A stretch of DNA of 64,000 bases from Streptomyces sp. NBC_01551 (GTDB taxonomy: Bacteria; Actinomycetota; Actinomycetes; Streptomycetales; Streptomycetaceae): assembly GCF_026339935.1 (NCBI RefSeq), contig NZ_JAPEPX010000001.1, forward strand, positions 5,235,501 to 5,299,500. The letters run 5' to 3'. A program made the position numbers and the translations under genes. Below are positions 27,912 to 36,930 of the stretch, one piece after another. The notes under the pieces were generated by a model that did not search any database, had not been told where the DNA came from, and saw only the letters and a program-made list of their open reading frames with translations. Positions within the stretch are counted from its first letter, which is position 1. Every line of letters begins with the position of its first letter.

Positions 27912-29192
27912 TCAGGCGGTCGCGGCCAGGGCCTCGACCAGCGCCGGGGTCACCTGCTCGATCTGCCAGGGGCGGGCGCCGTAGCCCGCCAGGGCCTGGG
28001 CCACCGCGTCCGCGTCGAGCCGCTGCGGCGGCTCCCAGCACAGCCGGCGGACGGTGTCCGGGGTGATGAGGTTCTCCTGGGGCAGGTTCAGCCCCTCCGC
28101 CAGCGCGGTGACGGCCGTGCGGGCCGCCGCCAGCCGGGCCGCGGCCACCGGGTCCTTGTCCGCCCAGGAACGCGGCGGCGGAGGGCCGGCCGGGGTCGCC
28201 CCCGGCTGCGGCAGCTCGTTCTCGGGCAGGGCCTTCGCCCGCTCCACGGCCGCCATCCACTGGTCCAGCTGGCGCCGTCCCATCCGCTGCCCGTACCCGG
28301 GCAGGGCCGACAGCGCGTGCACGTTCAACGGCATCGCCAGCGCGGCCTCGACGATCGCCGCGTCACCCAGCACCTTGCCCGGTGACACGTCGCGCCGCTG
28401 CGCGATCCGGTCCCGGGACTCCCACAGCTCCCGTACGACGGCCATCTGACGGCGCCGGCGCACCTTGTGCATGCCGGAGGTACGGCGCCACGGGTCCTTG
28501 CGCGGCGGGGCGGGCGGGGCGGCGGCGATGGCGTCGAACTCCTGGCGGGCCCATTCCAGCTTGCCCTGCCGGTCCAGCTCCTTCTCCAGCGCGTCCCGCA
28601 GGTCCACCAGGAGCTCCACGTCCAGGGCGGCGTAGCGCAGCCACGGCTCGGGCAGCGGCCGGGTCGACCAGTCGACGGCGGAGTGGCCCTTCTCCAGTAC
28701 GTAGCCCAGCACGCTCTCGACCATCGCGCCGAGGCCGACGCGCGGGAAGCCCGCGAGGCGGCCGGCCAGCTCGGTGTCGAACAGCGAGGTGGGCTCCATG
28801 CCTATTTCGCGCAGGCACGGCAGGTCCTGGGTGGCGGCGTGCAGGATCCACTCGGTGCCGGACAGGGCTTCGCCCAGCGAGGAGAGGTCGGGGCAGCCCA
28901 CCGGGTCGATCAGCGCGGAACCCGCGCCCTCGCGCCGGAGCTGCACCAGGTAGGCGCGCTGGCCGTAGCGGTATCCGGAGGCGCGTTCGGCGTCGACGGC
29001 GACGGGCCCGGTGCCCGCGGCGAAGGCCGCGACCACCCGGGCGAGCGCCTCCGCGTCGGCGACGACCGGAGGAATGCCCTCACGGGGTTCGAGCAGGGGA
29101 ATGGGCAGCCCATCGGACGAAACCTTGTCGTCCGGGGGGCCGCCCCCGGTGGTGGTGCGCAGGTCTGCTGCGGTCTCTTGGGCGTCGGTCAC
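27912..29192 (-). CDS. rnd: Ribonuclease D
   Basis: 426 aa. A DEDDy 3'-5' exonuclease domain (residues about 40-210) shows VAVDAERASGY, HAATQDLPCL and LRYAALDVELL, the three acidic exo motifs. HRDC domains follow, with ISP-type pattern RDRIAQRRDVSPGKVLGDAAI. It trims 3' ends of tRNAs and other stable RNAs. The GTG at 29192 has no ribosome site, but TACCCT ends 6 nt before it, which fits a leaderless transcript. It is upstream of fadA on the same strand with a terminator between. Confidence 0.93.
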   Translation of the reverse strand: MTDAQETAADLRTTTGGGPPDDKVSSDGLPIPLLEPREGIPPVVADAEALARVVAAFAAGTGPVAVDAERASGYRYGQRAYLVQLRREGAGSALIDPVGCPDLSSLGEALSGTEWILHAATQDLPCLREIGMEPTSLFDTELAGRLAGFPRVGLGAMVESVLGYVLEKGHSAVDWSTRPLPEPWLRYAALDVELLVDLRDALEKELDRQGKLEWARQEFDAIAAAPPAPPRKDPWRRTSGMHKVRRRRQMAVVRELWESRDRIAQRRDVSPGKVLGDAAIVEAALAMPLNVHALSALPGYGQRMGRRQLDQWMAAVERAKALPENELPQPGATPAGPPPPRSWADKDPVAAARLAAARTAVTALAEGLNLPQENLITPDTVRRLCWEPPQRLDADAVAQALAGYGARPWQIEQVTPALVEALAATA

Positions 29193-29315
29193 CGGTCAAG
29201 GGTATCCGTGGATACGAGGCGCCCGTCGCCGGAACGTTCCGTCGACGGGCGCGAGGTGGAAGTACGGACGTTTCCCCGAGTTCCCCGGCAGTTCTCCGGG
29301 GCCCTCGGGCGGGGG

Positions 29316-29978
29316 TCAGTGGATGATCCCCGTCCGCAGGGCGACGGCGACCATTCCGGCCCGGTCGCCGGTGCCCAGCTTGCGGGCGATGCGGGCGAGG
29401 TGGGACTTGACGGTCAGGGCGGACAGGCCCATCGAGACGCCGATGGCCTTGTTGGACTGGCCCTCCGCGACGAGGCGCAGGACCTCGACCTCGCGGCCGG
29501 AGAGCTCTCGGTAGCCGCCCGGGTGGCTCGGGGCACCCGGGGGGCGGCGGTGCATGCGGGCGGCGGCGGCGCCGATGGGGGCGGCGCCGGGCCGGGTGGG
29601 GAGCCCGATGTTGGTCCGCGTGCCGGTGACGACGTAACCCTTCACGCCGCCCGCGAGGGCGTTGCGCACGGCGCCGATGTCATCGGCGGCGGACAGGGCC
29701 AGGCCGTTCGGCCAGCCCGCGGCGCGGGTCTCGGAGAGCAGGGTGAGACCGGAACCGTCGGGCAGGTGTACGTCGGCCACGCAGATGTCGCGCGGGCTGC
29801 CGACGCGGGGGCGGGCCTCCGCGATGGACGACGCCTCGATCACGTCGCGTACTCCGAGGGCCCACAGGTGGCGGGTCACGGTGGAGCGGACGCGCGGGTC
29901 GGCCACGACGACCATGGCCGTCGGCTTGTTCGGGCGGTAGGCGACCAGGCTTGCGGGCTGCTCGAGAAGAACGGACAC
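29316..29978 (-). CDS. Orphan NarL/LuxR-family response regulator
   Basis: 220 aa. The receiver domain has the phosphorylatable Asp in ICVADVHLPDGSG and the conserved Lys of GGVKGYV; the usual N-terminal acidic pair is reduced to one Asp (VVVADPRVR). The C-terminal LuxR helix-turn-helix is complete (LSGREVEVLRLVAEGQSNKA). The linker is about 40 residues and Arg/Pro/Gly-rich. GTG 29978 has AGGAGG 5 nt upstream. No histidine kinase is linked. The 426-nt gap upstream (29979-30404) holds AT-rich sequence with a CAATTCGG direct repeat (30111-30118, 30120-30127) and a repeat array. Confidence 0.92.
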   Translation of the reverse strand: MSVLLEQPASLVAYRPNKPTAMVVVADPRVRSTVTRHLWALGVRDVIEASSIAEARPRVGSPRDICVADVHLPDGSGLTLLSETRAAGWPNGLALSAADDIGAVRNALAGGVKGYVVTGTRTNIGLPTRPGAAPIGAAAARMHRRPPGAPSHPGGYRELSGREVEVLRLVAEGQSNKAIGVSMGLSALTVKSHLARIARKLGTGDRAGMVAVALRTGIIH

Positions 29979-30285
29979 CTAGGCCTCCTGGGGGAGTGGC
30001 GGGACGGCCGGCTCGGGGAAGGAAGCCGGTGCGAACCGTGCGGATGGTCACTGGTTCCTTCGGCACGTCACCCGCCCGGCTTTAGGGAATGATCACGATT
30101 TGGTGAGTAACAATTCGGGCAATTCGGACGCACGATCGATCATCGGGTGATCAGAAGCCGCCCCGGATGCTCCGATCTGGCACGCGGATGCGGGTCGGAT
30201 CGGTCGTGACGTGCGCGAAAGCCGGCGACGCGCCCCGCCGCGGCCTCCCGGGAGGCCGTACGGCGCCCCGCCGGGCTCCGCTCGT

Positions 30286-30430
30286 ACGGGTGCTGCCGCG
30301 GCCGCTCTAACGGGTGGTGCGCCGACCGCTCATACGGGTGGCGCGGCGGTCACCCCCACGGGTGGTGCGGGCGGCCACCCTCACGGGTGGTGCGGCGCCC
30401 ACCCTCACGGGTGGTGCGGGCCGCGCCGCT
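30286..30430. repeat. Six-copy 24-25 bp tandem repeat with hairpin units
   Basis: ACGGGTG(G/C)TG-containing units begin at 30286, 30310, 30334, 30358, 30383 and 30407 (spacing 24, 24, 24, 25, 24). The last three also contain CCACCC/GGGTGG or ACCC/GGGT around a 4-nt loop, so each can fold into a small hairpin. The array lies across the stop codon of the DUF3000 gene (30405-30407) and continues downstream of it, so it may serve as a terminator of stacked hairpins. Copy number may vary between strains. Confidence 0.8.
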
Positions 30431-31061
30431 GCGGCAGCGTGACCACGCCCGTGCCCGCGTCCGTCGGCCCGGCCGGCGGCAGCCCCGCGATCTGGCACAG
30501 CAGCTCGCACCACGCGGACAGGTGCGCCGAGGTGTCCGGGACCCCGCCCACGCCCTCGCGCGGCGTCCAGGAGGCCCTGATCTCGATCTGGGTGGCCGGC
30601 CGGCGTTCCGCCAGCCCGCCGAAGTAGTGCGAGCTCGCCATGGTGACGGTCCCGCTCGGCTCCCCGTACGCGAGCCCCCGCGCCTCCATCGCGCCGGTCA
30701 GCCAGGACCAGCACACCTCGGGGAGCAGCGGGTCCGCGGCCATCTCCGGTTCGAGCTCCGCCCGTACCAGCGTCACCAGGCGGAACGTGCCCTGCCAGGC
30801 GTCGTGCCCGGCCGGGTCGTGGAGCAGGATGAGCCGGCCGTCGGCGAGGTCGTCCTCCCCGTCCACGACCGCGGCCTCCAGGGCGTACGCGTGCGGGGCG
30901 AGTCTCTGGGGCGGTTTGGTGGGGTCGATCTCGATCCCCGGTCGCAGCCGCGCCTTCTTCAAGCCGTCGACCGCCCGCCGGAACGGGAGCGGGACCGAGC
31001 TCTCCTTCGCGCTGTCCATACCGTCAGCGCCATCTGAAAATCGTCCCTGAGCCGCAGCCAT
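30405..31061 (-). CDS. DUF3000 family protein
   Basis: 218 aa cytoplasmic protein of an actinobacteria-specific family of unknown function, normally next to hemE and rnd as here. Conserved patterns include [31 protein letters not shown] and [20 protein letters not shown]. The ATG at 31061 has no ribosome site, but TAGTCT lies 7 nt upstream, so it is probably leaderless; an extension to 31175 would run into hemE. The C-terminus ends inside a 24-bp repeat array and its last residues are therefore repeat-derived. It is divergent from hemE by 91 nt. Confidence 0.88.
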   Translation of the reverse strand: MAAAQGRFSDGADGMDSAKESSVPLPFRRAVDGLKKARLRPGIEIDPTKPPQRLAPHAYALEAAVVDGEDDLADGRLILLHDPAGHDAWQGTFRLVTLVRAELEPEMAADPLLPEVCWSWLTGAMEARGLAYGEPSGTVTMASSHYFGGLAERRPATQIEIRASWTPREGVGGVPDTSAHLSAWCELLCQIAGLPPAGPTDAGTGVVTLPQRRGPHHP

Positions 31062-31152
31062 GCGGGGAAGACTAGGCGGTATGTGCGCCCGTACGGCGCA
31101 GGGACACCCGCGCCGGGCCGGGCACTTCTTCATACGTGCGAAGATTTGGGTC

Positions 31153-32217
31153 GTGAGCGCCAACGACCGCCCCAAGGGCCAGCCGAGTCAGACGTACGAT
31201 TCCGCCTTCCTGAAGGCGTGCCGACGCGAGCCGGTACCGCACACCCCCGTGTGGTTCATGCGGCAGGCCGGGCGCTCGCTCCCCGAGTACCGCAAGGTCC
31301 GCGAGGGCACGCAGATGCTGGAATCCTGCATGCGCCCCGACCTGGTCACGGAGATCACGCTGCAGCCCGTGCGCCGCCACAACGTGGACGCGGCGATCTT
31401 CTTCTCCGACATCGTGGTCCCGCTGAAGGCCATCGGCGTCGACCTGGACATCAAGCCGGGCATCGGCCCGGTCGTCGCCCAGCCGATCCGCCGCCGCGAG
31501 GACCTCGCACAGCTGCGCGACCTCACTCCGCAGGACGTCCCGTACGTCACCGAGGCGATCGGCATGCTCACGGGTGAACTGGGCTCCACGCCGTTGATCG
31601 GTTTCGCCGGCGCGCCCTTCACCCTCGCGAGCTACCTGGTCGAGGGCGGCCCGTCGAAGAACCACGAGCACACCAAGGCCCTGATGTACGGGGACCCGGA
31701 GCTGTGGGCGGACCTGCTCGACCGCCTCGCGGAGATCACCTCCGCCTTCCTGAAGGTGCAGATCGAGGCGGGCGTCTCGGCGGTCCAGCTCTTCGACTCC
31801 TGGGTCGGCGCGCTGGCCCCGGCGGACTACCGCCGCTCGGTCATGCCCGCCTCCGCGAAGGTCCTGGAGTCCGTCGCCTCCTACGGAGTCCCGCGGATCC
31901 ACTTCGGCGTGGGCACGGGCGAGCTCCTCGGCCTCATGGGCGAGGCCGGAGCGGACGTCATGGGCGTTGACTACCGGGTCCCGCTGGACGAGGCCGTCCG
32001 CCGGGTCGGCCCCGGCAAGGCGCTCCAGGGCAACCTGGACCCGGCCGTCCTCTTCTCCACCCCGGAGGCCGTCGAGACCAAGACCCGCGAGGTCCTGGAC
32101 GCGGCCGCCGGCCTGGAGGGCCACGTCTTCAACCTCGGCCACGGCGTCCTCCCGACGACCGACCCCGACGCCCTGACCCGCCTGGTGGACTACGTCCACA
32201 CCCAGACGGCCCGCTGA
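31153..32217 (+). CDS. hemE: Uroporphyrinogen decarboxylase
   Basis: 354 aa. It removes four acetate carboxyls from uroporphyrinogen III to give coproporphyrinogen III. The signature [16 protein letters not shown] with the substrate-binding Arg and a conserved Asp in DSWVGAL are present, as is [12 protein letters not shown] near the C-terminus. I chose GTG 31153 (start MSANDRP); there is no clear ribosome site, so it may be leaderless or weakly initiated. It feeds the heme genes cgoX and chdC further right. A longer in-frame start at 31060 would overlap the DUF3000 start region. Confidence 0.96.
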   Translation: MSANDRPKGQPSQTYDSAFLKACRREPVPHTPVWFMRQAGRSLPEYRKVREGTQMLESCMRPDLVTEITLQPVRRHNVDAAIFFSDIVVPLKAIGVDLDIKPGIGPVVAQPIRRREDLAQLRDLTPQDVPYVTEAIGMLTGELGSTPLIGFAGAPFTLASYLVEGGPSKNHEHTKALMYGDPELWADLLDRLAEITSAFLKVQIEAGVSAVQLFDSWVGALAPADYRRSVMPASAKVLESVASYGVPRIHFGVGTGELLGLMGEAGADVMGVDYRVPLDEAVRRVGPGKALQGNLDPAVLFSTPEAVETKTREVLDAAAGLEGHVFNLGHGVLPTTDPDALTRLVDYVHTQTAR

Positions 32218-32236
32218 GCGGCGGCTCCGCGCCCGG

Positions 32237-32410
32237 TCACCTGGCGCGGAGCCACCACAGCACGGCGGCGACGGCCGCGCTTCCGAGTGTGGTCGAGGCA
32301 CCTCGGGCGAACCCGAGGAGAACGGTGCGCCGCAGGACAAGCATCCTGCGCCGAGGTACCGGGACCCTTGCGGCGCCCTCTGTCGTGGGGGACACCTCTG
32401 TCGTGGGCAT
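32237..32410 (-). CDS. Small single-pass membrane protein (57 aa)
   Basis: Acidic/Thr-rich N-terminus (MPTTEVSPTTEGAARVP), a strongly basic patch (RRRMLVLRR), then one hydrophobic segment (TTLGSAAVAAVLWWL) ending in Arg-Ala-Arg. AAGGAG sits 4 nt before ATG 32410. The basic-then-hydrophobic order suggests the N-terminus stays in the cytoplasm. It is divergent from the HTH-DnaB gene 165 nt away and convergent with hemE. I do not recognise a family; coding is supported by the ribosome site and composition. Confidence 0.6.
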   Translation of the reverse strand: MPTTEVSPTTEGAARVPVPRRRMLVLRRTVLLGFARGASTTLGSAAVAAVLWWLRAR

Positions 32411-32575
32411 GACGCTCCTTTCCTTGCTGCTCACACCAGCTTCCGTGCCCCGAGGCCATAGGCGATCACTTCTCGACGGAACCCGACGCCTTTCTCTCGC
32501 CCGTTGCCGATGACCTGCGATGACGCCGACGGCCGAGAAGCGGCGGGACGCTTCGCGACACTTTGGGGGACGGGG

Positions 32576-34318
32576 ATGACAGCGGTCCGGGGCAAGCGCG
32601 GCATCCCGATGCCCGACGAGTCGACGGTGGCGCCGGGGCCTCACCGTGATCTCCTCGTGGCGCTCCACGAGGTGTACGCGGCCGCCGGCAGGCCCGGGCT
32701 GAGGACGATCGCCCGCGGGGTCACGGCCGACGACCGGCTCCCCAGCACCCTGACGCACCACGCCATAGGCCGGGTGCTCGGCGGGTCCGCCATCCCGTCA
32801 CCCCGCCAGGCCCACGCGCTCGCCGCGTGGCTCGCGGAGGAGGCTGCCGCGGGCGCCGGTACGGAGGCCGAGGTAGAGCAGACCGTCGAGCGGCTGGTGA
32901 ACCTCTGCCGCGCCGTGGGCCCCGCCGCGCACGCTCCTTCGTCGGCGCACATGACGGCCGGACGCGCCACACCGAGCAGCCGACGGGACGGCGGCACCGA
33001 CACCGCGACCGGCGTGGACTCCGGGGCGGTCGAGGCCGAGCGCAGGCTCCTCGGCGCCATGCTCGCCTCGGGCGACGCGGTGGCCGACGTCGTGGATTAC
33101 CTCGATGCCGACGACTTCACGCTCCCCGTGCACCAGGGCCTGTACGAAGCCGTCCTCGGACTGTACGAGGGTGGCGTCGAGACCACCCTGGCCGCCTTGT
33201 CTCCGCGACTGGCGTCGCTTGTGGACGACCTCGGTCCAGCCGCCGCGCAGGCGTGGATGTCGGAGCTGAGCGCGCTGCGTCCGCATCCCACCCGGGAATA
33301 CGTCGAGGACGCGCTCGAAGTCGTCTACCGGCGGGCACAGCTACGCAGGCTGACCCGGGCCGGGCAGCGGATCGCCGACCTGGGTGCCGCCGCCCTCTCC
33401 GGCGGGGCGGACGACGCCGTGGCGTGCATGCGTACCGCCGAAGCGGAATTCCAGGCCGTCTTCCACGACCTGGACAGCGATACCGCGCCGCAGTCCGAGC
33501 ATCCCCTCGAACTCACCCTCGACCGCATCGAAGGGGTCGGAGCCGACACCTCGGTGTACACCGGCTTCGGCGATCTGGACTCCCTCCTGAACGGCCTTCG
33601 GCCAGGGCACGTGCTGGTCCTCGCCGGTGCGTCGGGGCTGGGCAAGTCCACGCTCGCCCTGGGCCTCATCCGCAGCGGCGCCATCGCCCAGGGCGTCGCC
33701 ACTCTGTACGTCACACCGGATACCGACCAGCAGGAGGTCCTGCTGCGGCTCCTGTCCGCGCAATCGGGCGTGCCGCTCCAGCACATGCGCTCCCGGACGA
33801 TGACCGACGACGGCTGGACCCGGCTGGCCCGCTGCATGCCGGAAGTCTCGGCGGCACCCCTGACCGTCCACGACCGTGCCCACGTCACGGTGGCCGGAAT
33901 CCGCAGACTGTGCCGACGACTCCAGCGGGGCAGCGGCCTGGGACTCGTCGTCATCGACCCTGTGCACTGGATCCGGCCGGACACCCCGCCGGGGCGAGGC
34001 AGCCGCGGCGAGGTCGTGCGGGAACTGGCCGTGATGGCGAAGGAACTGCGCGTCCCGCTCGTCCTGGTGGCCCCCCTGCAGCCGGAGCCGGGCCGGGAAG
34101 ACCGCAGCCCCGTCCTGGGGGACGTGGCGAACGAGCTGGTGGAGAACGCCGACACGGTGATCCTGCTGCACCGGGAGGACGCGTACGAGCGCCATTCGCC
34201 CCGCGCGGGCGAAGCGGACCTGGTCGTCGCGAAGCACCGGTTCGGGCCGACCGCGACTGTGACCGTCGCCTTTCAGGGCCACTGCGCCCGGTTCGTGGAC
34301 ATCGCGCCGTCGGGCTAG
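32576..34318 (+). CDS. DnaB-like helicase with N-terminal HTH-like domain
   Basis: 580 aa. Residues about 20-90 (HRDLLVALHEVYAAAGRPGL, IARGVTADDRLPSTLTHHAI) are a helical HTH-like domain common in Streptomyces regulators and signalling proteins. Residues about 150-250 match the DnaB N-terminal domain (VEAERRLLGAMLASGDAVAD). From about 310 there is a RecA-like domain: Walker A GASGLGKST (351-359), Walker B LVVID (457-461), and the Arg-finger region VVAKHRFGPTATV. Several core positions differ from replicative DnaB: SLEM is replaced by TPDT and VIDYLQ by VIDPVH. It is thus a divergent paralogue, not the replicative helicase. ATG 32576 follows GGGGGA. It ends in a 4-nt overlap (CTAG) with the next gene. 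Confidence 0.85.
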   Translation: MTAVRGKRGIPMPDESTVAPGPHRDLLVALHEVYAAAGRPGLRTIARGVTADDRLPSTLTHHAIGRVLGGSAIPSPRQAHALAAWLAEEAAAGAGTEAEVEQTVERLVNLCRAVGPAAHAPSSAHMTAGRATPSSRRDGGTDTATGVDSGAVEAERRLLGAMLASGDAVADVVDYLDADDFTLPVHQGLYEAVLGLYEGGVETTLAALSPRLASLVDDLGPAAAQAWMSELSALRPHPTREYVEDALEVVYRRAQLRRLTRAGQRIADLGAAALSGGADDAVACMRTAEAEFQAVFHDLDSDTAPQSEHPLELTLDRIEGVGADTSVYTGFGDLDSLLNGLRPGHVLVLAGASGLGKSTLALGLIRSGAIAQGVATLYVTPDTDQQEVLLRLLSAQSGVPLQHMRSRTMTDDGWTRLARCMPEVSAAPLTVHDRAHVTVAGIRRLCRRLQRGSGLGLVVIDPVHWIRPDTPPGRGSRGEVVRELAVMAKELRVPLVLVAPLQPEPGREDRSPVLGDVANELVENADTVILLHREDAYERHSPRAGEADLVVAKHRFGPTATVTVAFQGHCARFVDIAPSG

Positions 34319-35697
34319 GCCCCCGCCGTGCGGACGGCGGTGACCGCCTTGCGGGCCGCCACCAGGACCGGGTCCCAGACGGGGGAGAAGGGCGGGGCAT
34401 AGCCCAGGTCCAGCGAGACCATCTGCTCCACCGTCATGCCGGCGGTCAGGGCCACCGCCGCGATGTCCACGCGCTTCGCGGAGCCCGCGCCGCCGACGAT
34501 CTGGACGCCCAGCAGGCGGCCCGTGCGCAGCTCGGCCAGCATCTTCACCGTCATCTCCTCGGCGCCCGGGTAGTAGCCCGCCGTGTTGGTCGACGTGATG
34601 GTCGCCGTCACGAACCGCAGGCCCGCCGCCCGCGCGTCCCGCTCGCGCAGGCCCGTCCGGGCGATCTCCAGCTCGCAGACCTTGCTCACCGCCGTGCCGA
34701 CCACTCCCGGGAAGGTCGCGTACCCGCCGCCCACGCCCGAGCCGATCACCTGGCCGTGCTTGTTGGCGTGCGTGCCCAGCGGGATGTGCCGGGTGCGGCC
34801 GGAGACGAGGTCCAGGACCTCCACGCAGTCGCCGCCCGACCAGATGTCCTCGTGGCCCCGGACCCGCATCGACAGGTCGGTGAGGATGCCGCCCGACTCG
34901 CCGAGCGGCAGCCCCGCCGCGCGAGCCAACGCCGTGCGGGGCTCCACGCCGATGCCGAGGACGACGACGTCCGCCGGGTACTCCTCGCCCGTCGCCGTGG
35001 CCACCGCGACGGCCCGCCCCTCCTCGTCCGTCAGGATCTTCGTCACCTCGGCGCCCGCCACCGTGCGGATGCCCATGGCGTTCATCGCGCGGTGCACGAG
35101 GGCGCCCATGTCCGGGTCGAGCGTGGCCATCGGCTGCGCGCCGCGGTGCAGCACCGTGACCTCGTACCCCCGCGCGACCAGCGCCTCCGCCATCTCGACG
35201 CCGATGTAGCCCGCGCCCACCACGACCGCCCGGCGGATCCCGCCGCGCTCCAGGGTGTCCATCAGGCGCTGCCCGTCGTCCAGGGTCTGGACCCCGTGCA
35301 CCCCGTGCGCCCCGATGCCCGGCAGCCGGGGGCGGACCGGGCGGGCGCCGGTGGCCAGCACGAGCCGGTCGTAGCCCGTCCAGGACTCGGCGCCCGAGTC
35401 GAGGTCGCGGGCGCGGACCCGCTGCCCGGCGACGTCGAGCTCGACGACCTCCGTCCGCGTGCGCAGGTCGATGTCCCGGGCCCGGTGCTCCTGCGGGGTA
35501 CGGGCGATCAGGTCGTCCCGCTCGGCCACCCGGCCGCCGATCCAGTACGGGATCCCGCACGCGGAGTACGAGGTGAAGTGGCCCCGCTCGAACGCGACGA
35601 TCTCCAGCTCCGCCGGGCCCTTCATCCGCCGGGCCTGTGACGCGGCGGACATCCCCGCCGCGTCACCGCCGACCACCACCAGTCGTTCCGCCGCCAT
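34315..35697 (-). CDS. FAD-dependent CoA-disulfide-reductase/NADH-oxidase-like protein
   Basis: 460 aa pyridine nucleotide-disulfide oxidoreductase. The FAD site is RLVVVGGDAAGMSAASQAR; the single redox cysteine of the CoADR/Nox group is in SYSACGIPYWIGG; the NAD(P)H site is AVVVGAGYIGVEMAEAL; a C-terminal dimerisation domain completes it. The substrate may be CoA disulfide, a persulfide or O2; sequence alone does not decide. I chose ATG 35697 over a longer start at 35736. Its stop overlaps that of the convergent HTH-DnaB gene by 4 nt. Confidence 0.92.
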   Translation of the reverse strand: MAAERLVVVGGDAAGMSAASQARRMKGPAELEIVAFERGHFTSYSACGIPYWIGGRVAERDDLIARTPQEHRARDIDLRTRTEVVELDVAGQRVRARDLDSGAESWTGYDRLVLATGARPVRPRLPGIGAHGVHGVQTLDDGQRLMDTLERGGIRRAVVVGAGYIGVEMAEALVARGYEVTVLHRGAQPMATLDPDMGALVHRAMNAMGIRTVAGAEVTKILTDEEGRAVAVATATGEEYPADVVVLGIGVEPRTALARAAGLPLGESGGILTDLSMRVRGHEDIWSGGDCVEVLDLVSGRTRHIPLGTHANKHGQVIGSGVGGGYATFPGVVGTAVSKVCELEIARTGLRERDARAAGLRFVTATITSTNTAGYYPGAEEMTVKMLAELRTGRLLGVQIVGGAGSAKRVDIAAVALTAGMTVEQMVSLDLGYAPPFSPVWDPVLVAARKAVTAVRTAGA

Positions 35698-35755
35698 CGT
35701 CCGCCCCGTCCTGTGCAGCCTTCGCCTGGGGAACACGCTACGGGCGAATGGCCGT

Positions 35756-36793
35756 TCAGTCCCTGTGGTCGTCCGTGTCCGCGTCCGGGGCGGGTTCGGC
35801 GGGCGCCCGCCGCGCCGCCGGGACGACCGGGACCCGCCGGGGGACCAGGCCGGTCTTCGGCTTCGCCGGACGGTAGCGCCGGTAGACCCGGAAGCCCACG
35901 ACGGCCAGCAGGGCCGTCACCGCGAACGGCAGCACCGCGCCCACCGCCAGGGCCAGCATGCCCAGCAGGCTCGTGAAGACGTCCCAGCCGCCGCGCAGGG
36001 CGTCCAGGAAGCCCTTCGGCTCGCGCTTCTCCTCCTGTGGCGCCTTCGGCTTCACCGGCGGCTCCGAGACCTCCATCGCGATGGTGCCCATCGAGGTCTG
36101 GTCCTTCAGCGCCGTCTGCTGCGCCAGCAGCGACTCCAGGTCGGACTGGCGCTTGCTCAGCTCGCTCTCCAGCATCACCACGTCGCTGAGCGCCGAGGCC
36201 TTGTCCATCATCTCCCGCACCCGGGCCACGCTCGCCTGCTGCGACTTGACCCGGCTGTCGACGTCCGCGACCTTCTCGGTCACGTCCTGCGCCTCGACCT
36301 TGCGGCTGAGGAGCTTCCCGCTGCCCTCCATCGCGCCGAGCACCGCGTCGAAACGCTCGCCCGGCACCCGCAGGGTCAGCGTCGAGGTCATCCGGCCGTC
36401 CTCGCCGCGCCTGGTCGACTCGTTGCCGACGTACCCGCCCGCGCCCTCGGCCGCCGTACGGGCCGCGGCCAGCGCCCGCTGCGCGTCCGGCGTCTCGATG
36501 GCCAGCGTCGCCGTCCGGATGACGTGCGGCCGCACCGCCGCCGGCTGCTGGGCGTCCTTCGGCGCCGCCGGCGCCGCCGCCCCGGCCCCGGCCTTGCCCT
36601 GCGCGGGGGCGGCCGCGCCCTCCTTCGGCCGGGCGGCCGCCTCGCCCACCGCCGCCTTGTCCGACGAGCTGTCGCCCGCACCCGCCGAGCAGCCGGTGAC
36701 CGCGAGGGCCCCGGCCAGCGAGAGGGCGGCCAGGGCCGCCGCCGAACGGTGTCCGTACGGCGCGTACGCGCCGCGCCGGTTCTGCTTCGTCAC
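35756..36793 (-). CDS. DUF4349 lipoprotein
   Basis: 345 aa. A lipoprotein signal ends at the lipobox ALAVTGCSA; an Ala/Gly/Lys-rich linker follows (to about residue 85). The DUF4349 domain (about 90-270) starts VIRTATLAIETPDAQRA and contains a heptad-rich helix region (VKSQQASVARVREMMDKASA, SELSKRQSDLESLLAQQTAL) that looks like a coiled coil. A C-terminal membrane segment (GMLALAVGAVLPFAVTALLAV) and a basic/Pro-rich tail end the protein. This would anchor it at both ends. Function is unknown; members may sense or buffer envelope state. GTG 36793 is preceded by a G-rich site. Confidence 0.88.
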   Translation of the reverse strand: MTKQNRRGAYAPYGHRSAAALAALSLAGALAVTGCSAGAGDSSSDKAAVGEAAARPKEGAAAPAQGKAGAGAAAPAAPKDAQQPAAVRPHVIRTATLAIETPDAQRALAAARTAAEGAGGYVGNESTRRGEDGRMTSTLTLRVPGERFDAVLGAMEGSGKLLSRKVEAQDVTEKVADVDSRVKSQQASVARVREMMDKASALSDVVMLESELSKRQSDLESLLAQQTALKDQTSMGTIAMEVSEPPVKPKAPQEEKREPKGFLDALRGGWDVFTSLLGMLALAVGAVLPFAVTALLAVVGFRVYRRYRPAKPKTGLVPRRVPVVPAARRAPAEPAPDADTDDHRD

Positions 36794-36930
36794 GTGGAAC
36801 CCCCCGAAGATCGGCTGATGTCGCCGGTGTGACGTTCAGGGTCCCGCCGCGGGTTTCGCTTCCGCGGTCCCGAGCCGATCCCGATGCGGTCACGGTCCGG
36901 CCTCGATGATCGGTCTGAGACGATGTGTCC

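Noticed and set aside
30286..30430. CRISPR array
   Set aside because: Units are head to tail at 24-25 bp without unique spacers, and no cas genes are present.
32827..35640. 937-aa plus-strand frame across the DnaB-like and oxidoreductase genes
   Set aside because: Arg/Gly/Pro-rich shadow crossing two convergent real genes.
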